Source: CAYRUP01 sp964489265
GTDB lineage: Bacteria; Pseudomonadota; Gammaproteobacteria; DSM-16500
Assembly (NCBI GenBank): GCA_964489265.1
Contig: CAZAXX010000003.1
Coordinates: 3,585-67,584 of the forward strand
DNA length: 64,000 bases
Reading direction: 5' to 3'
Shown: positions 35,260 to 44,387 of the stretch, piece after piece
Layout of the letters: each line of letters begins with the position of its first letter
How positions within the stretch are numbered: position 1 is the first letter of the stretch
The notes under the pieces: model-generated
The model's input: only the letters and a program-made list of their open reading frames with translations
Databases searched by the model: none
Told to the model about the DNA's origin: nothing
Translations under genes and position numbers: made by a program

Positions 35260-35532
35260 TTATTTATGCATGAAATAGCCAATCAACCATCCTGCTAACA
35301 ATGAAACTCCAATTGTTTTGAATGGTCTATCACCAACATAAGAACCAACATTTTCTTTCACTGCTTCTGATTTTTCTCGGACATTTTCTAGAGATTGGTG
35401 TAACACTTCTTTCGCGCGCCCTTTAGCGTCCATTGTGGTTTCAGCTAAGAGTGCTTTAATTTTTTCGATATCGCCATGTAAATCAAATTCACTTTCACGA
35501 TGTTTATGATGTTTTGCTGGAGTCTTATGCAT
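35260..35532 (-). CDS. DUF883 (ElaB/YqjD-like) membrane-anchored protein
   Basis: The 90-residue protein has a charged helical body (about 15-65: DIEKIKALLAETTMDAKGRAKEVLHQSLENV) and a C-terminal membrane anchor in the PFKTIGVSLLAGWLIGYFM style. This is the signature of the ElaB/YqjD family, inner-membrane proteins that bind ribosomes in stationary phase in E. coli. The ATG at 35532 has GGAGGAA 8 bases upstream. The ATG five codons earlier lies within that ribosome-binding site and is unlikely. Confidence 0.85.
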   Translation of the reverse strand: MHKTPAKHHKHRESEFDLHGDIEKIKALLAETTMDAKGRAKEVLHQSLENVREKSEAVKENVGSYVGDRPFKTIGVSLLAGWLIGYFMHK

Positions 35533-35644
35533 AAATTTTTCCTCCATTGTTTTCTATCTTTTACATTATACTCCTTTCTCATCGTATTGTTGAATTTGAG
35601 ATAACTTACTGTTTTGACTATACATTTATAGGGAATTCGCGATA

Positions 35645-35706
35645 CAGCCTTGGATCCCGCGAACAAGTCGCGGGACGTAGGTGGCGCATTAAAGGGACGT
35701 AGGCTG
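35645..35706. repeat. Palindromic element, TCCCGCG type
   Basis: TCCCGCG (35655-35661) and CGCGGGA (35669-35675) form a stem with a 7-base loop. An outer pair CAGCCT (35645-35650) and AGGCTG (35701-35706) could close a larger fold. GGGACGTAGG is also repeated directly inside (35672-35681 and 35694-35703). It sits just past the end of the second pilin gene, where a terminator would be expected. Confidence 0.6.
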
Positions 35707-35714
35707 CAAAAATA

Positions 35715-36083
35715 CTAGGTTATCCCCGTCGCACTAAACGTTGCCGTCGTTGAGCTAGGCCCAGTTAACGTGCAACTCACTGTTGTATCAACAGCCACTG
35801 TCGCAGCGGTGATCGTGTACCCTGTCGCTAAACCACCCTGCAATGCATTCGACATGTCAGTGCAGTTTGTAATAGCAACACCTTTTGTTGCATTTGTTTT
35901 TCTTGAAGCATAGTTGACAGCATTCGCTGCTGATAAGGAGGCTGCTACACTATTTGTTGCAGCTGTTTTTGCATCAGACGAAAGATCAATATATTTTGGT
36001 ACAGCAACTGCAGCAAGTAATCCTAGGATAATGATGACAATAACCAATTCAACCAATGTAAAACCGCTTTGCGCCTTCATCAT
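35715..36083 (-). CDS. mshA: Type IV (MSHA-type) major pilin, second copy
   Basis: The 122-residue prepilin has a very short leader, MMKAQSG, with cleavage before the methylated Phe (G|FTLVELVIVIIILGLLAAVAVP), and Glu5 in the mature part. A pilin globular domain follows with two cysteines (NCTDM and SCTLTG) near the end, as in MSHA-like pilins. It is a close paralogue of the adjacent gene at 36114-36482, about three-quarters identical by eye and almost identical over the first 60 residues. GGGAGG lies upstream of two adjacent ATG codons. It is the last gene of the minus-strand msh series. Confidence 0.92.
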   Translation of the reverse strand: MMKAQSGFTLVELVIVIIILGLLAAVAVPKYIDLSSDAKTAATNSVAASLSAANAVNYASRKTNATKGVAITNCTDMSNALQGGLATGYTITAATVAVDTTVSCTLTGPSSTTATFSATGIT

Positions 36084-36113
36084 GAAAGTAAACCTCCCTG
36101 TAAATGAATATAA

Positions 36114-36482
36114 TTAACTAATCCCTGTTGCATTAAAGGTTGCAGTGGTCGATCCCGGCCCTGTCAACGTGCAGGTGACTGTCGTATCTGCCGCTGCAGC
36201 AAGAGACCCAATCGTATAGCCGCTTGGTAATCCGCCTTGTAATGATGTTGCAACATCAGTGCAATTTGCCACTGAATTTCCCTTCGCTGCATTGACTTTG
36301 CGTGACGCATAATTCACTGCATTGGCCGCGGATAACGAGGCTGCAACGCTGTTGGTTGCCGCAGTTCTTGCATCTGAGGAAAGATCAATAAACTTTGGCA
36401 CAGCAACCGCGGCCAAAAGTCCCAAGATAATAATAACGATGACTAATTCAACTAAGGTAAAACCCGCCTGCGTTTGTTTCAT
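36114..36482 (-). CDS. mshA: Type IV (MSHA-type) major pilin, first copy
   Basis: The 122-residue prepilin has leader MKQTQAG, then FTLVELVIVIIILGLLAAVAVP and an MSHA-type globular domain with two cysteines (NCTDV, TCTLTG). It forms the pilus shaft after processing by a prepilin peptidase, which is not encoded in this window. GGGAGG upstream gives strong translation. The downstream copy starts 30 bases after its stop, so both are probably co-transcribed. Differences between copies cluster in the middle and C-terminal, surface-exposed part. Confidence 0.93.
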   Translation of the reverse strand: MKQTQAGFTLVELVIVIIILGLLAAVAVPKFIDLSSDARTAATNSVAASLSAANAVNYASRKVNAAKGNSVANCTDVATSLQGGLPSGYTIGSLAAAADTTVTCTLTGPGSTTATFNATGIS

Positions 36483-36515
36483 AAAACCTCCCTTGTTTTA
36501 TCAATTCTATCATGA

Positions 36516-37742
36516 CTATTGATGATGAACTAATTTCACCATATTCCAAATTGGTAAATAAACCGCAAATGCGAGCATTAACACAACTAATGACATACCA
36601 ATTATGAGAATAGGCTCAATAACATCATTCAATTTTTTAAGATCATAATCCACTTCCCGACGATAATAAATTGCAATTTGATCAAGCATATTGGCCAATT
36701 CGCCGGTTTCTTCACTCACTGCCATTGTCTGCATTTCAAGTGGCGTAAATAACTGGGTAGCGGCAATAGCTTGAGTCAGGCTTTTCCCGTGTTGTATTGA
36801 ATCTTGAATCGATAGTACTTCTTTAGATGCATACGAATTCCCAAGTGTTTTAGCTACCAAACCAATACCATCAATGATGGGAATACCTGAACTGACAATG
36901 ACTGAAAATGATTGAGCGAATCGCAATAAAACAATGCGCCGTAAAATCTTTCCAACAATCGGCAAACGCAAAATATACTTATCCCATTTGTATTTGCCCT
37001 CTGGGGTATGCAGATAATAATAAATCCAGCCAATCCCAGCAGCCGTTAATAAAATTAAATAAACCCAATAATCAATAAAAAAACTCGAAGTCGCAATGAG
37101 CACTTTCGTCATCGTAGGTAATTCAACATTCGATTGTTTAAAGATATTAGCAAATGTTGGGATGACAAAAACATTTACCAAAATAATTGCAGCAATCACA
37201 CTCATCATAATAAACGTCGGATAACGTAGAGCGGCTTTCGCTCGCTTAATTGCTGTTGCTTCAAGTTCAAGATACTGATTCAAACGTAAAAATGCTTCAT
37301 CCAAATGCCCGCTATCTTGACCTACCCGTATCATGCTAATCATGATGGGTGAGAAAATGGCGGAATAATCTTGCATCGCACTTGCTAAATCTTTCCCAGA
37401 TTCGAGTCCTTCTACGATTCCATTTAATGCTGAAGCCATCCGCAACGTACGTGCGTTTTCAGACAGTTGTCTTAAAGCAGAAGTAATTGGCACGCTTGTT
37501 TTAGTGAGTGTATGCATTTGACGAGCAAACATGCTTAATTCTTCTAAATTGATACGTCGCGGCTGGAACCAACTTTTTAGTGTTTCTAATGCATTTGTTT
37601 GCCCACCAGTTACACTGATTCGAATAGGAGTAATGCCTTGATTAAGTAATTCTATGCTTAAGTTATCAGCGGATTGCGCTAAACGCCGACCTTTGACAGG
37701 CCTGCCATCATTATCGCGTCCATGATATTCAAAAGTTGGCAT
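36516..37742 (-). CDS. mshG: MshG, inner-membrane platform protein of the MSHA pilus (PilC/GspF family)
   Basis: The 408-residue protein has two GspF domains (about 70-195 and 275-395) with three membrane helices. Family markers are FARQMHTLTKTSVPITSALRQLSE, LRYPTFIMMSVIAAIILVNVFVIPTF, FAQSFSVIVSSGIPIIDGI and the final EPILIIGMSLVVLMLAFAVYLPIWNM. It links the assembly ATPase to the growing pilus. It starts 5 bases after mshE and so is part of the same operon. Confidence 0.94.
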   Translation of the reverse strand: MPTFEYHGRDNDGRPVKGRRLAQSADNLSIELLNQGITPIRISVTGGQTNALETLKSWFQPRRINLEELSMFARQMHTLTKTSVPITSALRQLSENARTLRMASALNGIVEGLESGKDLASAMQDYSAIFSPIMISMIRVGQDSGHLDEAFLRLNQYLELEATAIKRAKAALRYPTFIMMSVIAAIILVNVFVIPTFANIFKQSNVELPTMTKVLIATSSFFIDYWVYLILLTAAGIGWIYYYLHTPEGKYKWDKYILRLPIVGKILRRIVLLRFAQSFSVIVSSGIPIIDGIGLVAKTLGNSYASKEVLSIQDSIQHGKSLTQAIAATQLFTPLEMQTMAVSEETGELANMLDQIAIYYRREVDYDLKKLNDVIEPILIIGMSLVVLMLAFAVYLPIWNMVKLVHHQ

Positions 37743-37747
37743 AGTCT

Positions 37748-39466
37748 TTACTCTTTGGTGGTATCCAAACTTTCACCCGTGATACGTATGACTTCTTGCA
37801 ATGTTGTAACTCCTTCAAACACCAGTGCCAATGCACTGGCAATGAGTGGTCGAAAATTTTTATCTTCATGTATCAGTCGACCAAATTCACCCGTGTTATT
37901 CACGCGCAATGCATCAGCTGCCGCATCATTAATTTCAAGCAGTTCGAACACACCAATTTGTCCTTTATATCCAGTGTTATGACAATATGAACAACCCACA
38001 CCACGTTTAAAAGAAATATCATTAAATGGTTTGTCTGTGACTGATTTTAGCCAAATTATTTCTTGATGACTCAAGGTATAAGTTTCAACGCAATTTTGAC
38101 AAATGCGTCGAACCAAACGTTGTGCGATCACAGCACGTAGTACAGATGCAACGATATAACCTTCAGCGCCCATATCAAGCAAGCGGATCGCGCAACTAAT
38201 TGCATCGTTGGTATGCAATGTTGATAACACAAAATGTCCCGTCATTGCGGCACGTAAAGCAATGGAAACGGTTTCCTGATCACGCAACTCACCAACCATG
38301 ATGATATCAGGATCTTGACGCAGAACAGATCTTAAGACTCTTGCAAACGATAAATCAATTTTAGCTTGTACCTGGACTTGATTGATTCGTGAAATACGAT
38401 ATTCAACAGGATCTTCGACAGTAATAATTTTCTTTTCAGCGTTATTAAGATAAGTCAACATGCCATACAATGTGGTTGTTTTACCACTACCGGTCGGACC
38501 TGTTATCAATAACAATCCATTTGGTAAAGATAAAATTTTATGTAATCGTTCTAAAATATACTGTGGAATTCCAACGTTATTTAAACCGACAATCTCCGAT
38601 GATTGATTTAATAAACGCATCACAACAGATTCACCGAATTGCGTAGGTAACGTTGACAAACGAATATCATAATTTTTGTCACGAACTTTGATACTGAAGC
38701 GACCGTCTTGCGGTAATCTTTTTTCTGCAATATTTAATCCAGCCATCAATTTAAGACGTAACGCAAGAGCCTGCGCCACATGTTTTTCTTTTAATGTTTG
38801 TTCATGCAAAATACCATCGATACGTTGCCGTATTCGCAAGAGATGTTCATCAGGTTCAATATGTACGTCGGATGCATTCACTTGTACCGCATCTTCAAAA
38901 ATGGATTGCAACAATTTGACAACAGGCGCATCGGTTGATGACAATCCGACTGCCAGTTGCGAAATATCGTAATCATTTTTGGTAAGTTCTGCAGATAGTT
39001 CTTCAGCGAATGAACTAATTTCCATGGTGCGTCGATAGACCATATCAATGACTTTCAAAAGATCATCTTCACGCACCAATGCAACTTTAATGGGACAATT
39101 TAAAATTTTTGATATTTCATCATATGCCACCACGTCTTGTGGATCAGCCATACCAATTAGCGCGCCGTGTTGATCTTTATTTAAAACGATGGCGCGGAAA
39201 CGTCTGGCATAAATTTCTGGTAATGCAAAAACGGCGTCTGGATCCAACGTATAATTTTTAATATCTACGAGTGGAATTTTTAATTGTTCTGCGAGTAATT
39301 CATTAATTTGATTTTCTTCAATCAACCCCATATTCACTAACACGCGACCCAGTCGTTCGCCTGTTGATTTTTGGCGTGCAATAGCGGCTTCCAGTTGTTC
39401 TTCAGTCAACTGATTATTGTTTAATAATAATTTCCCAATATGAACTTTTTTATCTATCGTTGTCAT
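37748..39466 (-). CDS. mshE: MshE, pilus assembly ATPase with c-di-GMP-binding MshEN domain
   Basis: The 572-residue protein powers pilus extension. Residues about 5-145 form an MshEN domain with two consecutive LG..L...G.(I/L)....L..ALA.Q-type motifs (IGKLLLNNNQLTEEQLEAAIA at 10-30 and RLGRVLVNMGLIEENQINEL at 38-57). This domain binds c-di-GMP in Vibrio MshE. The ATPase core has Walker A GPTGSGKT (323-330), a Walker B region with DPDIIMVGELRD, and a histidine box STLHTN. Four cysteines (CQNC, CSYC) near the end bind zinc. The ATG at 39466 is preferred to a TTG four codons earlier. Confidence 0.95.
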   Translation of the reverse strand: MTTIDKKVHIGKLLLNNNQLTEEQLEAAIARQKSTGERLGRVLVNMGLIEENQINELLAEQLKIPLVDIKNYTLDPDAVFALPEIYARRFRAIVLNKDQHGALIGMADPQDVVAYDEISKILNCPIKVALVREDDLLKVIDMVYRRTMEISSFAEELSAELTKNDYDISQLAVGLSSTDAPVVKLLQSIFEDAVQVNASDVHIEPDEHLLRIRQRIDGILHEQTLKEKHVAQALALRLKLMAGLNIAEKRLPQDGRFSIKVRDKNYDIRLSTLPTQFGESVVMRLLNQSSEIVGLNNVGIPQYILERLHKILSLPNGLLLITGPTGSGKTTTLYGMLTYLNNAEKKIITVEDPVEYRISRINQVQVQAKIDLSFARVLRSVLRQDPDIIMVGELRDQETVSIALRAAMTGHFVLSTLHTNDAISCAIRLLDMGAEGYIVASVLRAVIAQRLVRRICQNCVETYTLSHQEIIWLKSVTDKPFNDISFKRGVGCSYCHNTGYKGQIGVFELLEINDAAADALRVNNTGEFGRLIHEDKNFRPLIASALALVFEGVTTLQEVIRITGESLDTTKE

Positions 39467-39486
39467 CAGCGTTCTCAACTTATAAA

Positions 39487-40731
39487 TTAAGTTTCACGAA
39501 GCTCTGTCTCAACAAATGCTTTCAACTCTGGGTTTAAACTTTGATTATCTGCTCGCGCATACGCTTCTTCAGCATCTGCATGCTTGCCAAGAGAATCAAA
39601 TGCAATTGCAAGCCCTACCCACCAGGCGCCTTTATTTGGGTAAAGTGTTAGTAGTTGTTCATATAATTTCGCGGCTAATTTTGCTTGTCCTTGGCGCTGA
39701 TAAAGTGCTGCAAGAAAAGCATAATAATCAGGATGCTCAACGATAGGCGGCGAAATACGTCCTAACAAACCAAGCGCTTCTGCTACTTTGTTTTTCTCAA
39801 CCAAGATGCGCGCCTTTAATTCTACAAATGCTAAATAATTTGGTTGTAAAATTAATCCCATGTCGACTATTTTTTCTGCTTTAGCGTGTTCATTTTCTTG
39901 TATCAATAATGTTATCAACGTTTGACGAGCCGGATTGTAGGTAGGATTTTTTTTAACGAATGGCGTGAGTAGTTCAATGGCTTGATTCAACTCACCGGAT
40001 GACGCTAAATTTAATGCACGTTGATACTCTTGTTCAACACCCATATCGACAACCACTTTTTTAACGTCTGGACGAACAGCTTCTTGTGCTTCCACTTTTT
40101 TTGCGGGAATAAATACATTTTGATGACGAACATCAATTTGAAATTCGGGTAATTTACTAGTTTCACTAAAACTAAGATGTTGTAATGAAGCACCGTTTTC
40201 TAATTTAATTATAATTTTCAAATCACCATTTGCTTCATTGCTCATAGAAATATGTTGAATTGAACTATTGGCGTAATTCATCGCTGGTAAACTTGTCAGT
40301 AATTTTGTGTGCTCCAGGACAACAACCAGAATATTTTTTTCGACATCGGCAGTAATGCGATAAAGCACATTATTATTTAATAATAAGCGTAAAAATGTCA
40401 TATCTGCTTGTGTTTGTAAGACGATACCTGTCATGATCGCAGAAGAATTAGTTGAATTTATTACGGCATCATTGATTTTATTTTCAATAGAAACTTTATG
40501 AGTCATTTGGGTTAAGTGTTGTTGAATTAAAGTTTTATGCTTAACCAAATATGGGACGCTTAATAAGAAAATTGCGATAATAAAAAAAATAAATTTGCTA
40601 AAAAATTTAAAATTTTTCTTCTTACGTTTTAGTACAGCAGTTGCATGCAATCCAACTAAATTGACTTGTAATTTTGGTGCGATCCTGGATCGTTTATCCA
40701 GGTCCTTCAGCATTTGATTAATTACACTCAT
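39487..40731 (-). CDS. mshN: MshN, TPR-containing MSHA biogenesis protein
   Basis: The 414-residue protein begins SVINQMLKDLDKR, the family start, then has one membrane helix (about 41-63) and a periplasmic part. The C-terminal half (about 235-405) is a series of TPR-like helical repeats (EYQRALNLASSGELNQAIELL, NPARQTLITLLIQENEHAKAEKIV, DYYAFLAALYQRQGQAKLAAKLYEQLL). It probably scaffolds the pilus machine. The ATG overlaps the mshM stop by one base (TGATG). Confidence 0.9.
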   Translation of the reverse strand: MSVINQMLKDLDKRSRIAPKLQVNLVGLHATAVLKRKKKNFKFFSKFIFFIIAIFLLSVPYLVKHKTLIQQHLTQMTHKVSIENKINDAVINSTNSSAIMTGIVLQTQADMTFLRLLLNNNVLYRITADVEKNILVVVLEHTKLLTSLPAMNYANSSIQHISMSNEANGDLKIIIKLENGASLQHLSFSETSKLPEFQIDVRHQNVFIPAKKVEAQEAVRPDVKKVVVDMGVEQEYQRALNLASSGELNQAIELLTPFVKKNPTYNPARQTLITLLIQENEHAKAEKIVDMGLILQPNYLAFVELKARILVEKNKVAEALGLLGRISPPIVEHPDYYAFLAALYQRQGQAKLAAKLYEQLLTLYPNKGAWWVGLAIAFDSLGKHADAEEAYARADNQSLNPELKAFVETELRET

Positions 40732-41636
40732 CAAATGACCCCTTTATAAAGATACCAAAGCAAAATAAACGTAACGAAACAGCCAATGCCTAGCGAATAA
40801 GTAATTATTTTTCTGGTAGAAGATGGTATCGCCGCTTCCGTATCACGAATGGCGATTTGCATAATTTTATGGTTAACTTTTCCTTCACCGCGTCCGTATG
40901 CAACTAATAATGCTTTGTGACAAAGAATATTAACAAGACGTGGAATTCCCTGACTGGTGCGAAACAACATATCACGCGCTTTTTTTGAAAACAAAGTACC
41001 ATACGTATTGCCTGCAACCGCTAAACGATGAAATAAATACGTATCTAAATCCTCACGCGACAATTGTGGTAGATAATATGAAAAACTGATGCGTTGTTTC
41101 AGTTGACGTAACTGCGATAAATTAATTTTTTCATCAAGCTCAGGTTGGCCAAATAAAACAACTTGTAATAGTTTAGCTGTTTTCGTTTCCAAATTAGTTA
41201 ACAGACGCAATGCTTCAAGACTTTCTTCAGAGAGAGCTTGTGCTTCATCTAACAATAAAACAACACGTTTTCCTTCTCCATGCAATTCTAATAAACGATT
41301 ATTAATAAGCGTTAGTAATTCGTGTTGATCATGTAATAACGCGGGATTAATTCCCAATTCTCGGGCAAATGCACGTCGCAATTCGATAGGAGTCAAATCA
41401 GGATTGGGAACATACGCTGTCACATAATCATGTTCCAGACTATCCAATAATTTTCGGCATAATAACGTTTTTCCAGAACCAACTTCACCGACAATCTTGA
41501 TGAATCCCTCGCCACCGCGCAAACTAAATAAAATAGTATTTAATGCTTCCTGGTGCCCGTTCAATTGACAAAAAAATCCAACATTTGGAGTTAATGCAAA
41601 AGGCAATTCATTAAATTTGAAATAATCTAAGTACAT
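40731..41636 (-). CDS. mshM: MshM, ExeA-like AAA ATPase of the MSHA system
   Basis: The 301-residue protein starts MYLDYFKFNELPFALTPNV, the conserved ExeA/MshM opening. Walker A is GEVGSGKT (about 50-57) and Walker B is VVLLLDEAQAL (about 125-135). A membrane helix lies near the C-terminus (about 275-297). ExeA-type proteins help assemble the secretin through peptidoglycan. GGAG lies 7 bases before the ATG at 41636. It overlaps the end of mshL by 10 bases. Confidence 0.92.
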   Translation of the reverse strand: MYLDYFKFNELPFALTPNVGFFCQLNGHQEALNTILFSLRGGEGFIKIVGEVGSGKTLLCRKLLDSLEHDYVTAYVPNPDLTPIELRRAFARELGINPALLHDQHELLTLINNRLLELHGEGKRVVLLLDEAQALSEESLEALRLLTNLETKTAKLLQVVLFGQPELDEKINLSQLRQLKQRISFSYYLPQLSREDLDTYLFHRLAVAGNTYGTLFSKKARDMLFRTSQGIPRLVNILCHKALLVAYGRGEGKVNHKIMQIAIRDTEAAIPSSTRKIITYSLGIGCFVTFILLWYLYKGVI

Positions 41637-43387
41637 GGAAATTCTCCACACCAGCCTTCAATTTCACCTTCGTTACCAAATACATCGGCTAAACCACCTT
41701 GATGATTACCACGTCGTACGGATGCAAAATTTCGATCTGTTTCCTCTAAATCATTTACCCAGGCATTTTGATTTGCAATGATCGGTCTTAATAAAATAAC
41801 CAACTCATTTTTGGTCGACACTTGTTGCGTTCTTCTAAATAAAGCGCCAAAAAATGGGATTCGTGATAACCCAGGTGTTCCTGCAGTTTCTTCAACCATC
41901 GAATTTTGCATTAAACCACCGATAACAATAATCTGGCCGTTTTTGGCACGTACCACATTATCAGATTCCCGTATTGTGCTTAAGGCAAGTGGCAAAGTAA
42001 GTGTGTTAGGTGTATTAACCGCAGTTTGACCCAATTGAATACTTTTTTCCTGTTGTTTCACCAAGCTCACAGATGGATGAATATGTAGAATAATCACATT
42101 ATTTTTACTAATCTGTGGCGTCACATCAAATGTAATGCCTGAAAAAAATGGTGTGAGTGAGACATTTTGCGTTGGGATAGTTGAGTTGGCTGTAATTGTA
42201 TTTTCGGTCGAAACACCCGTCACGAAAAATTCATCTTTCCCAACTTTGATAATTGCTTTTTGATTATTTACAGTGGATAAACGCGGACTCGATAAAACTT
42301 GCACGTTGCCTTGTGTTTGCAACATTTTAATTAAAAGATTAAAACTTCCTTTACCTGCATTTAGCGTAAACATCGTATTAAAGTCTGTCATACCAGTGCC
42401 CGTAAATGTATTGGTACTGGTTTGCGAGACACCGCCATCATTTGTTGTGGCATTTCCGATTCCGAACAAATTCCAATTTATACCCGATTGAAATTGGTCA
42501 TCCAATTCAACTTCAAGAATTTTAGCTTCTATAATTACTTGACGCCCCATGCTAGCTTGAATGCGACTGAGATAACGACCGACTTGATGTAGTTCTTTCG
42601 GTAACGCATGCACTATGACGAGACCCGCTTGTGGATTAACTACAACTGAACGTCCACCATCAGTACCAACCATAGCTTTTAAAGTGACATCTAAATCACG
42701 CCAGAAATTCATTTCTGAGCGTGTATCAATACTACTACCAGAGGGAGGATTTTGATTCACATTGGATGGTGGAAATGGCGTCTGGGAATTTGATCCTGAT
42801 CCAGTGCTAAAGGTACCCACTTTTTCACTGATTTGTCCTGAGCTGACTTCCGTAAACGATTTTCCTGTGCGACGCACATCGAGATAATTGATGGTAAACA
42901 TCGTGGTCTCAAGTTCTTGCGGTAACACTTCGTAACCATAGGATGTTCGTTTGTATTCATAACCATAGGCATCACGAACCGCTTGCATGGCTTCTTCAAT
43001 CGTGACATTTTTTAAATTCAGTGAAATATTCCCAGTTACATTGGGATTCACCACCATGTTAATTGATGTTCCATCGACTAATCCGGTAAAAAAAGTTTTT
43101 GCCGGCATTTTATCTGCAGTCACATTGAATCGACGTTCTGAAAAGTTATTTTCTGTCGCATAGCGACGTGTGACAGAAGGTAATAATGCATTACTCACTG
43201 ATTTTGGTACAGCACGATGGGGTACAGTCGCAATTGGCATCCCATGATCATATGCAATACCTTGTTGTAAATCTTGATGAATTTGATCATCCACCGTTCC
43301 ATGCGTCGCATGAATGGTTTTACAACTTGCCAACAGAAAAAATACTGGTATTAAAATAATTGTAAAAAAATATCGATTCCCTAGCAT
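41627..43387 (-). CDS. mshL: MshL, secretin lipoprotein of the MSHA pilus
   Basis: The 586-residue precursor has a lipobox LLASC (Cys about 22). It continues with an N-terminal secretin/TonB-like short domain (about 90-165: KTFFTGLVDGTSINMVVNP, NVTGNISLNLKNVTIEEAM) and a long linker rich in Ser/Asn/Pro. The C-terminal secretin barrel domain (about 330-545) has VLSSPRLSTVNNQKAIIKVG, VTPQISKNNVIILHIHPSVS and GQIIVIGGLMQNSMVEETAGTPGLSRIP. It forms the outer-membrane channel for the pilus. Confidence 0.95.
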   Translation of the reverse strand: MLGNRYFFTIILIPVFFLLASCKTIHATHGTVDDQIHQDLQQGIAYDHGMPIATVPHRAVPKSVSNALLPSVTRRYATENNFSERRFNVTADKMPAKTFFTGLVDGTSINMVVNPNVTGNISLNLKNVTIEEAMQAVRDAYGYEYKRTSYGYEVLPQELETTMFTINYLDVRRTGKSFTEVSSGQISEKVGTFSTGSGSNSQTPFPPSNVNQNPPSGSSIDTRSEMNFWRDLDVTLKAMVGTDGGRSVVVNPQAGLVIVHALPKELHQVGRYLSRIQASMGRQVIIEAKILEVELDDQFQSGINWNLFGIGNATTNDGGVSQTSTNTFTGTGMTDFNTMFTLNAGKGSFNLLIKMLQTQGNVQVLSSPRLSTVNNQKAIIKVGKDEFFVTGVSTENTITANSTIPTQNVSLTPFFSGITFDVTPQISKNNVIILHIHPSVSLVKQQEKSIQLGQTAVNTPNTLTLPLALSTIRESDNVVRAKNGQIIVIGGLMQNSMVEETAGTPGLSRIPFFGALFRRTQQVSTKNELVILLRPIIANQNAWVNDLEETDRNFASVRRGNHQGGLADVFGNEGEIEGWCGEFPCT

Positions 43388-43411
43388 AAAATCCCTTTAT
43401 TTTTCTGATCT

Positions 43412-43732
43412 TCAAGAACCATTCGTTGGTTGTTTAAGTGATTTATCAACCAGAAACAGCGTAATTTTACCATCAGGACCATCAAGCTGCACGGTATTTG
43501 GTGCAATCGAAACAACTTTGGCATTACCAATATCATCACCTACTTTCACTACAGTTCCATTGATGACAGCAACCTGTCTGGTATTCGATATAATAATTGC
43601 ATTTAACTCTAATTGACCTAATTGCACCTTGTTGTTCGTAAAAAATTCGGGACGAGTCGGGTCACGAAATACTTCAGCGTAAACATTTCCGCTTATTAAA
43701 CTGATAATCAATGCCCACCAAAAAAATTTCAT
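43412..43732 (-). CDS. mshK: MshK, small periplasmic MSHA biogenesis protein
   Basis: The 106-residue precursor has a signal peptide (about 1-19, ending VYA) followed by the conserved DPTRP motif and a small beta-rich domain (LNAIIISNTRQVAVINGTVVKVGD). It resembles MshK and PilP/GspC-like proteins that link the inner-membrane complex to the secretin. It sits between mshJ and mshL with gaps of 2 and 24 bases. Confidence 0.85.
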   Translation of the reverse strand: MKFFWWALIISLISGNVYAEVFRDPTRPEFFTNNKVQLGQLELNAIIISNTRQVAVINGTVVKVGDDIGNAKVVSIAPNTVQLDGPDGKITLFLVDKSLKQPTNGS

Positions 43733-43734
43733 AG

Positions 43735-44385
43735 TTAAGTCGCCTGATAACTTAATACATAAATTTTTAGCTTCACATCCGCTTTTGGATATTGGGTTAC
43801 TTTATATTCCAAGCTATCCCAATAAATATGCCAAGGCAATTTTTCCAAACGACTCAAGTAATCAAGCGTGCCAAAATAATCACTCAAAAATTCGATTTGC
43901 ATGCTGTATTTGTAGATATTTTTTGATTTCTCAGGCAAGGAAACTTTGCCTAATCCTGCTGGAATCCAATTTTCTGAAGGAAGTTTTTTCATGCCAATTA
44001 AGGTTATTCCCGGCTGTTGTAGAATAGCAGAACCGAGTGCAGGTAAATCTTTAGGTTGAATCACCGTGGGTAACAAATTCTCTATGCGTTGTTTGAAATT
44101 CTGGGCCTGGCCGGTTAGGTTTTTCTGCCGTTGAATTTCCTGAACATATGAACTATTAGCCGTAATATCTACAATGTTTTTAATTTGCTGATGCACTGCA
44201 TCGATGGCAATTTTAGTGGTTTCGATTTTATTTACCAGCTCGACTCGCTTATGAGTCAACGGTCGTTCAATAAGAAAATTCCAGACAGCATAAGTGAATA
44301 CGGCAAAAACACCTGTTAAAAGTATGCGTTCACGCGTATCACGTGTTTTAAGCCAAGTTTTTAAAGTAGAAATTCTATTATTCAT
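43735..44385 (-). CDS. mshJ: MshJ, PilO-like inner-membrane protein
   Basis: The 216-residue protein has one N-terminal membrane helix (about 19-37), a coiled coil (about 45-95) and a ferredoxin-like C-terminal half, as in PilO/GspM-type pilus alignment proteins. The MEFLSDYFGTLDYLSRLEKLPWHIYWDSLEYKV-like region (about 155-190) is typical of MshJ and PilO. The spacing of 2 bases on each side places it firmly in the msh operon. Confidence 0.85.
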   Translation of the reverse strand: MNNRISTLKTWLKTRDTRERILLTGVFAVFTYAVWNFLIERPLTHKRVELVNKIETTKIAIDAVHQQIKNIVDITANSSYVQEIQRQKNLTGQAQNFKQRIENLLPTVIQPKDLPALGSAILQQPGITLIGMKKLPSENWIPAGLGKVSLPEKSKNIYKYSMQIEFLSDYFGTLDYLSRLEKLPWHIYWDSLEYKVTQYPKADVKLKIYVLSYQAT

Positions 44386-44387
44386 CG

